Positions 32,901 through 35,640 of a stretch of DNA of 35,640 nt are shown here, one piece after another. Below the pieces are notes generated by a model that saw nothing but the letters and a program-made list of their open reading frames with translations, was not told the DNA's origin and ran no database searches. Source of the stretch: Clostridiales bacterium (GTDB taxonomy: Bacteria; Bacillota; Clostridia; Oscillospirales; Oscillospiraceae); contig JAHAEW010000031.1 in NCBI GenBank assembly GCA_018374635.1, positions 1 through 35,640 of the forward strand. The letters run 5' to 3'. A program made the translations under genes and the position numbers. How positions within the stretch are numbered: position 1 is the first letter of the stretch; every line of letters begins with the position of its first letter.

Positions 32901-33130
32901 ATGCGGGCGACATATTCCGCGGTGAGGGGCTCCATATAGACCTTATCAGCCATGGAAGGATCGGTCATGATGGTGGCCGGGTTGGAGTTGACCAGCAGGA
33001 CCTCATACCCCTCTTCCCGCAGGGCAAGGCAGGCCTGTGTGCCCGCGTAGTCAAATTCGGCGGCCTGGCCGATGACGATGGGGCCGGAGCCGATGACCAT
33101 GATCTTGTGAATGTCGGTACGCTTAGGCAT
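29954..33130 (-). CDS. carB: Carbamoyl-phosphate synthase large subunit
   Basis: A 1058-aa enzyme making carbamoyl phosphate from bicarbonate, two ATP and ammonia supplied by CarA. Two homologous ATP-grasp halves are visible: the first starts IMVIGSGPIVIGQAAEFDYAG (10-30) with ALVPGIGGQTGLNLAMEL; the second starts ILVLGSGPIRIGQGVEFDYS (about 550-569) with GVIACLGGQTAVNLAEPL. EVNPRVSRSSALASKA and EVNPRSSRTVPFLSKA are the repeated metal-binding strands. The C-terminal 130 residues (GTILFTVADEDKAEALPLAERF) are the MGS-like regulatory domain, where UMP/ornithine act in studied enzymes. Full length for the family. It overlaps the carA stop by 8 bases and is cotranscribed. Confidence 0.97.
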   Translation of the reverse strand: MPKRTDIHKIMVIGSGPIVIGQAAEFDYAGTQACLALREEGYEVLLVNSNPATIMTDPSMADKVYMEPLTAEYVARILRRERPDALVPGIGGQTGLNLAMELSDLGVLEECGVELLGTSRESIRRAEDREEFKALCQSLGEPVLPSETVHSVEEGLAAADSIGYPVVLRPAFTLGGTGGGFADDPRQCAALLANALTLSPVGQVLVEKSIKGYKEIEYEVIRDANDTAITICNMENLDPVGIHTGDSIVLAPSQTLTNKEYHLLRDSALRLIRALRIEGGCNVQFALDPQSFHYYVIEVNPRVSRSSALASKASGYPIARVSAKIAVGLRLDEIRLANTPACFEPALDYVVTKMPRFPFDKFTDASNRLGTQMKATGEVMSVGRTVEESLLKAVRSLEIGACHLHLPKFDAMTGEELLSYITLGTDDRIYAVAQLLRLGIDPGLIAARTQIDPFFLDKLGNIVALEQALAACPGDPGVLLRAKRSGFSDGWIARTWGMEEDAVRALRKEHGILPVYKMIDSCASEFDSYIPYFYSTYEAENESRVSDRPKILVLGSGPIRIGQGVEFDYSTVHAVQTIRAHGYKAILLNNNPETVSTDYTTSDKLYFEPLTPEDVMNVVELEQPLGVIACLGGQTAVNLAEPLARRGVPLIGTDCEAIERAENRDSFERVLSSLGIPQPKGVAVTSLEAGEQAAAEIGYPVLVRPSYVLGGRAMQIVSKPEDLRTYLRTAVAVNEDQPVLVDQYITGKELEVDAICDGTDVFLPGVMELVERTGIHSGDSISVFPTFSVSPKALEQIEAYTRQLGPGIGIKGLYNIQFIVDREDRVYIIEVNPRSSRTVPFLSKATGLPLADIATRVMLGVSLKEQGYAGLPPIRPTDWYVKAPAFSFSKLSGLDAYLSPEMKSTGEAIGYDPSLTRAMYKALQASGIRMADHGTILFTVADEDKAEALPLAERFYRLGYSLCATQATAQFLRRHGLRTRVYGKICEGDDHILRDLRSGRINCVVNTRAILSGEHYQDGTLIRRCAVEHGATMFTSLDTVRMVLEVLEAMTLGVAPIA

Positions 33131-34217
33131 GGGCTTTGTCCTCCTTCATAAGCTCGATAAACTGGTCGAACAGATAGCCGCTGTCCTGGGGGCCAGGGGC
33201 GCTCTCCGGGTGGTACTGGACGCTGAAGATCCGCTCCGCGGGGCAGGCCACCCCCTCCACCGTGCCGTCCAGCAGGTTGGTGTGGGTGGGGATAAGACCG
33301 GTGCCCGAGAGAGAGTCGGCGTCCACGGCATAGCTGTGGTTCTGGCTGGTGATTTCGATCTTGCCGTCAGAGAGCCGCAGGACGGGGTGATTGCCGCCCC
33401 GGTGGCCAAACTTGAGCTTATAGGTGCGCCCGCCGAAGGCCAGGGAGATGAGCTGGTGCCCCAGGCAGATGCCAAAAATGGGCCAGCGGCCCCGGATCGC
33501 GCGGATGAGCTCGATGACGGGCCCCACATCTTCCGGGTCGCCCGGGCCGTTGGAGAAGAAGATCCCGTCAGGCTGGTAGAGGGCGATCTCCTCCGCGGTG
33601 GTGTTCCAGGGTACCACAGTCACATTGCAGCCCCGGCGGTTCAGGCTGCGGATAATATTGAGCTTGATGCCGCAGTCTACCGCCACCACATGAAAGCGGT
33701 GTCCGGCGGTGCGGGCATACCAGCGCTTTTTACAGCTCACCCGGGGGACGGCGTCCCGGGGCACCGGAACAGCGTGCAGGCGGGCCAGGGCCGTCTCCCG
33801 GGGGACGTCGGCTCCCGTGAGGATGGCCCGCTGGCTGCCGTGGGCCCGGATGGAGCGGGTGAGCTGGCGGGTGTCTACGCCCCAGAGGCCGGGGATGCCG
33901 TTCTCTTCCAAAATCTCCGAGAGAGTCTTGGTGTAGCGGAAATTGCTGGGGCGGTCGTTATACTCCCGGACCACCAGTGCGCCGATGGTGGGGAAGCGGG
34001 TCTCAAAATCCTCGTCTGTGATGCCGTAGTTTCCGATCAGGGGATAGGTCATCACCACCATTTGGTCGGTATAGGAGGGGTCAGATACGATCTCCTGGTA
34101 TCCTACCATGGAGGTGTTGAAGACCAACTCGCAGACCCGGTCCGCGGGGTAGCCGAACCCGTGGCCGTAATACTCGCTGCCGTCCTCCAGGACCAGCTTT
34201 CGTTCCAGTGTTTGCAT
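33123..34217 (-). CDS. carA: Carbamoyl-phosphate synthase small subunit (glutaminase)
   Basis: A 364-aa subunit that hydrolyses glutamine and channels ammonia to CarB. The ATG complementary to 34215-34217 (MQTLERKLVLEDGS) was chosen since AAAGGATGA precedes it; the frame is open further upstream through the attenuator hairpin, and a second ATG 9 bp earlier is too near the ribosome site. The N-terminal CPSase domain (ELVFNTSMVGYQEIVSDPSY, 30-49; WGVDTRQLTR) is followed by the class I amidotransferase domain with GPGDPEDV (224-231), the nucleophile Cys251 in IFGICLGHQL and the His-Glu pair in QYHPESAPGP. First gene of carAB. Confidence 0.96.
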   Translation of the reverse strand: MQTLERKLVLEDGSEYYGHGFGYPADRVCELVFNTSMVGYQEIVSDPSYTDQMVVMTYPLIGNYGITDEDFETRFPTIGALVVREYNDRPSNFRYTKTLSEILEENGIPGLWGVDTRQLTRSIRAHGSQRAILTGADVPRETALARLHAVPVPRDAVPRVSCKKRWYARTAGHRFHVVAVDCGIKLNIIRSLNRRGCNVTVVPWNTTAEEIALYQPDGIFFSNGPGDPEDVGPVIELIRAIRGRWPIFGICLGHQLISLAFGGRTYKLKFGHRGGNHPVLRLSDGKIEITSQNHSYAVDADSLSGTGLIPTHTNLLDGTVEGVACPAERIFSVQYHPESAPGPQDSGYLFDQFIELMKEDKAHA

Positions 34218-34248
34218 GGGCGTCATCCTTTCTCTCAGAGGCGTGGGC

Positions 34249-34284
34249 AAAAAAAGGACGGTGGGCAAATATGCCGCACCGTCC
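34249..34284 (-). terminator. Attenuator hairpin of carAB
   Basis: On the minus strand, GGACGGTG, an inner GGCA-AATA-TGCC (one bulge), CACCGTCC, then seven Ts (complement of 34255-34249). It is a strong intrinsic terminator between the leader peptide and carA. Confidence 0.9.
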
Positions 34285-34289
34285 AATGC

Positions 34290-34373
34290 CTATAAGACAT
34301 CATTTTCCAGGAGAAAGAAAGACTGGGGGAAGAACGCCTTGACCAGATCCATGGTGTTCCGACTGCTGCCCAT
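34290..34373 (-). CDS. Leader peptide of the carAB attenuator
   Basis: A 27-aa ORF MGSSRNTMDLVKAFFPQSFF... with GGAGGTGAGCAAAGA 5-10 nt before its ATG (complement of 34371-34373). The codons after Lys12 (GCG TTC TTC CCC CAG TCT TTC TTT CTC CTG) make a pyrimidine-rich stretch of about 25 nt on the RNA. The stop TAG ends 5 nt before the terminator stem, so a ribosome at the stop would cover the hairpin's first arm. This is the pyrBI-type design in enterobacteria, where low UTP lets the ribosome catch up with polymerase and prevent termination. Only one Arg codon is present, so an arginine attenuator is unlikely. Confidence 0.7.
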   Translation of the reverse strand: MGSSRNTMDLVKAFFPQSFFLLENDVL

Positions 34374-34408
34374 TCTTTGCTCACCTCCGGGAATTTGCAT
34401 TGTGCGAT

Positions 34409-34437
34409 ATTGTACGGGAAAGAAAGCGTACTGTCAA
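34409..34437 (-). promoter_or_regulatory. Promoter of carAB
   Basis: On the minus strand, TTGACA (34437-34432), 17-bp spacer, TACAAT (34414-34409). Start is about 34402, giving a leader near 185 nt. Confidence 0.85.
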
Positions 34438-34498
34438 GTATAAAGTTTGCTCTTTGTAGGAGTAAACAAGAAAAGACCGGGAACCCGCGGTTGGATGG

Positions 34499-34527
34499 TT
34501 GCGGCGGGACGGCGCAGAGGGTATAAT
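34499..34527 (+). promoter_or_regulatory. Promoter of the aldose epimerase gene
   Basis: TTGCGG (34499-34504), 17-bp spacer, TATAAT (34522-34527). Confidence 0.75.
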
Positions 34528-34582
34528 AAAACTGAAAAGGGCCGTATTGTTCGGCCTTGTAGAGCAAGGAGGACGGAGCGCC

Positions 34583-35452
34583 ATGGAGTATGAACTGAGC
34601 CGGAACGGGATGGGTATCCGGGTGGCGGAGATGGGGGCGGAGCTCCAGTCGTTCACCGCCTGCGGCCGGGAGTGGATGTGGAGCGGGGACGCATCGGTGT
34701 GGGGCCGGCGTGCGCCGGCCTGTTTTCCCTGGTGCGGGCGGCTGAAGGACGGCTATTTTGTGCAGGACGGCGTGCGCTACGAAAACGGCCCCCACGGCTT
34801 TGCCCGGGAGTATCCCCATGACCTGGCCGGGCAGGATGAGGAGTCCCTCACCTTCCGGCTGGACTGGAATGAGGAGACCTGGAAACGCTACCCCTGGAAA
34901 TTCCGGCTGGAGACGGTGTACCGGCTGGGAGAGGGGAAGCTCTCCTCCACCTACCGGGTCTACAACCTGGATGAGCGGGAGATGCCCTTTCAGGCGGGGT
35001 TCCACTATGCTCTCGCCCTTCCTCTGACGCCGGGGGGACAGACCGAGGATCACGAACTGCGCTTTTCCGGAAAGGAGGAGCCTGAGGAGATCCTCACCCT
35101 GGAGGGCGGACTGGTCAGCGGACGCCGCCCCCGCTTCACTGGAATGGACCATGTGGGGCTGGACGACCACCTGTTTGACCAGGATTCCATCTGCCTGACC
35201 GGGCTGCGCACCCCCTGGATCGAGCTGGCCAGCCGGACCGGGGAGGCGGCTGTCCGTCTGGGAATGGAGGGGTTCCCCTACGTGCTCTTCTGGTCCAAGC
35301 CCGGCCCCATGCGCTTCGTGTGCATCGAGCCCTGGCACGGATTACCCGACGACGCACAGGGGGACCACGATCTGTTCCACCGCCCCGGCATCCGGGTGCT
35401 GGGACCGGGAGAGTCCTTCACCTGCACGCAGACTCTGACGCCGCGGGGGTAA
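34583..35452 (+). CDS. Aldose 1-epimerase family protein (LacX-like)
   Basis: A 289-aa galactose-mutarotase-fold protein. The ATG at 34583 was chosen over the frame's opening because AAGGAGG lies 10 nt before. MGIRVAEMGAELQSF (9-23), WGRRAPACFPWCGRLKDG (40-57), NGPHGFAREYP (68-78; the H-G-F-A-R active-site His) and the F-H-x-A segment GFHYALALPL (about 142-151; second His), then CIEPWHGLPDDAQGDHDLF (about 251-269; catalytic Glu in IEPW) fit the LacX/YeaD-like subgroup. It should interconvert anomers of a sugar, possibly a phosphosugar. Monocistronic in the window, with promoter and terminator. Confidence 0.9.
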   Translation: MEYELSRNGMGIRVAEMGAELQSFTACGREWMWSGDASVWGRRAPACFPWCGRLKDGYFVQDGVRYENGPHGFAREYPHDLAGQDEESLTFRLDWNEETWKRYPWKFRLETVYRLGEGKLSSTYRVYNLDEREMPFQAGFHYALALPLTPGGQTEDHELRFSGKEEPEEILTLEGGLVSGRRPRFTGMDHVGLDDHLFDQDSICLTGLRTPWIELASRTGEAAVRLGMEGFPYVLFWSKPGPMRFVCIEPWHGLPDDAQGDHDLFHRPGIRVLGPGESFTCTQTLTPRG

Positions 35453-35456
35453 AAGT

Positions 35457-35490
35457 AAGCCGCCGGGATGGAATTTCATCCCGGCGGCTT
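35457..35490 (+). terminator. Hairpin after the aldose epimerase gene
   Basis: AAGCCGCCGGGATG, GAATTT loop, CATCCCGGCGGCTT. Perfect 14-bp stem 4 bp after the stop codon; no T-run follows, so termination is likely but not certain. Confidence 0.6.
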
Positions 35491-35491
35491 C

Positions 35492-35544
35492 AGCGTGTCG
35501 AAAAACTTCGACACGCTTCTCAAAAATGCAAGCATTTTTTTGAG
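35492..35544 (+). repeat. Two further tandem stem-loops
   Basis: AGCGTGTCGAA-AAAC-TTCGACACGCT (35492-35517) and CTCAAAAATGC-AA-GCATTTTTTTGAG (35519-35544) follow the first hairpin at once. The rest to 35640 shows no gene or ribosome site. Confidence 0.6.
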
Positions 35545-35640
35545 GGGATGCAGGCCTCTGCGCGCACTTCGTCGGGTCAAAGTCCGCACCGTTCGCCCCG
35601 GCCTGACGGCCAGGGTTCACTCCGCTCCCTTGCCCCTTCT

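Noticed and set aside
34217..34402. PyrR-type antiterminator in the carAB leader
   Set aside because: The conserved PyrR loop sequence (UCCAGAGAGG-like) is not present in the proper context; a leader peptide explains the structure better.
35342..35620. Minus-strand open frame of 92 codons at the right end
   Set aside because: It runs through the three stem-loops and the epimerase C-terminus, with no recognisable motif or ribosome site.

Overview
The window reads as chromosomal DNA of an anaerobic, GC-rich Clostridia member, most likely Oscillospiraceae (Flavonifractor/Lawsonibacter-like). Grounds: an EtfA tail, a complete selenocysteine insertion locus, a dipicolinate synthase (spore) gene, CIRCE heat-shock operators, strong AGGAGG ribosome sites and a c-di-GMP-I riboswitch. 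The genus is inference.

Layout. 1-2.9 kb: end of etfA, a YbjQ-family gene and ftsH on the minus strand. 3.0-6.6 kb: an RlmB-type rRNA methyltransferase, a 772-aa membrane protein that looks like a catalytically dead P-type ATPase, and a DUF6506-like small protein. 6.6-9.6 kb: htpG behind a perfect CIRCE operator, then two small HPr-like proteins that keep the regulatory Ser region but lack the phosphocarrier His. 9.7-13.3 kb: selA, selB and tRNA-Sec (UCA). 13.4-16.5 kb: hsp20 behind a second CIRCE-like operator, an anchored amidase, and a divergent degV/tetR pair sharing a perfect 16-bp-arm palindrome. 16.6-21.1 kb: nitroreductase/cobalamin adenosyltransferase pair, inorganic pyrophosphatase, UDP-galactopyranose mutase and a glycosyltransferase. 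21.1-25.3 kb, minus strand: a five-gene unit (TIGR04255-like protein, GNAT, nicotinamidase, nicotinate phosphoribosyltransferase, phosphoesterase) with nicotinate salvage at its centre.

25.5-29.9 kb is the accessory part. The spore gene dpaA stops about 40 residues short, inside its conserved C-terminal block. Directly behind it come a 39-aa ORF and a translationally coupled large serine recombinase, the arrangement expected at one end of a skin-like intervening element. Then follow two copies of a 38-bp promoter with 11-bp-spaced direct repeats, with a c-di-GMP-I riboswitch and intrinsic terminator between them, and then a truncated SipW-type signal peptidase joined to the frameshifted C-terminal part of an LPQTG surface pilin/adhesin.

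29.9-35.6 kb: carAB on the minus strand behind an undescribed-looking attenuator (27-codon leader peptide with pyrimidine-rich codons ending 5 nt before an intrinsic terminator, as in the enterobacterial pyrBI design), then a LacX-like aldose epimerase and a hairpin-rich intergenic end.

No CRISPR array, rRNA or insertion sequence transposase was seen.
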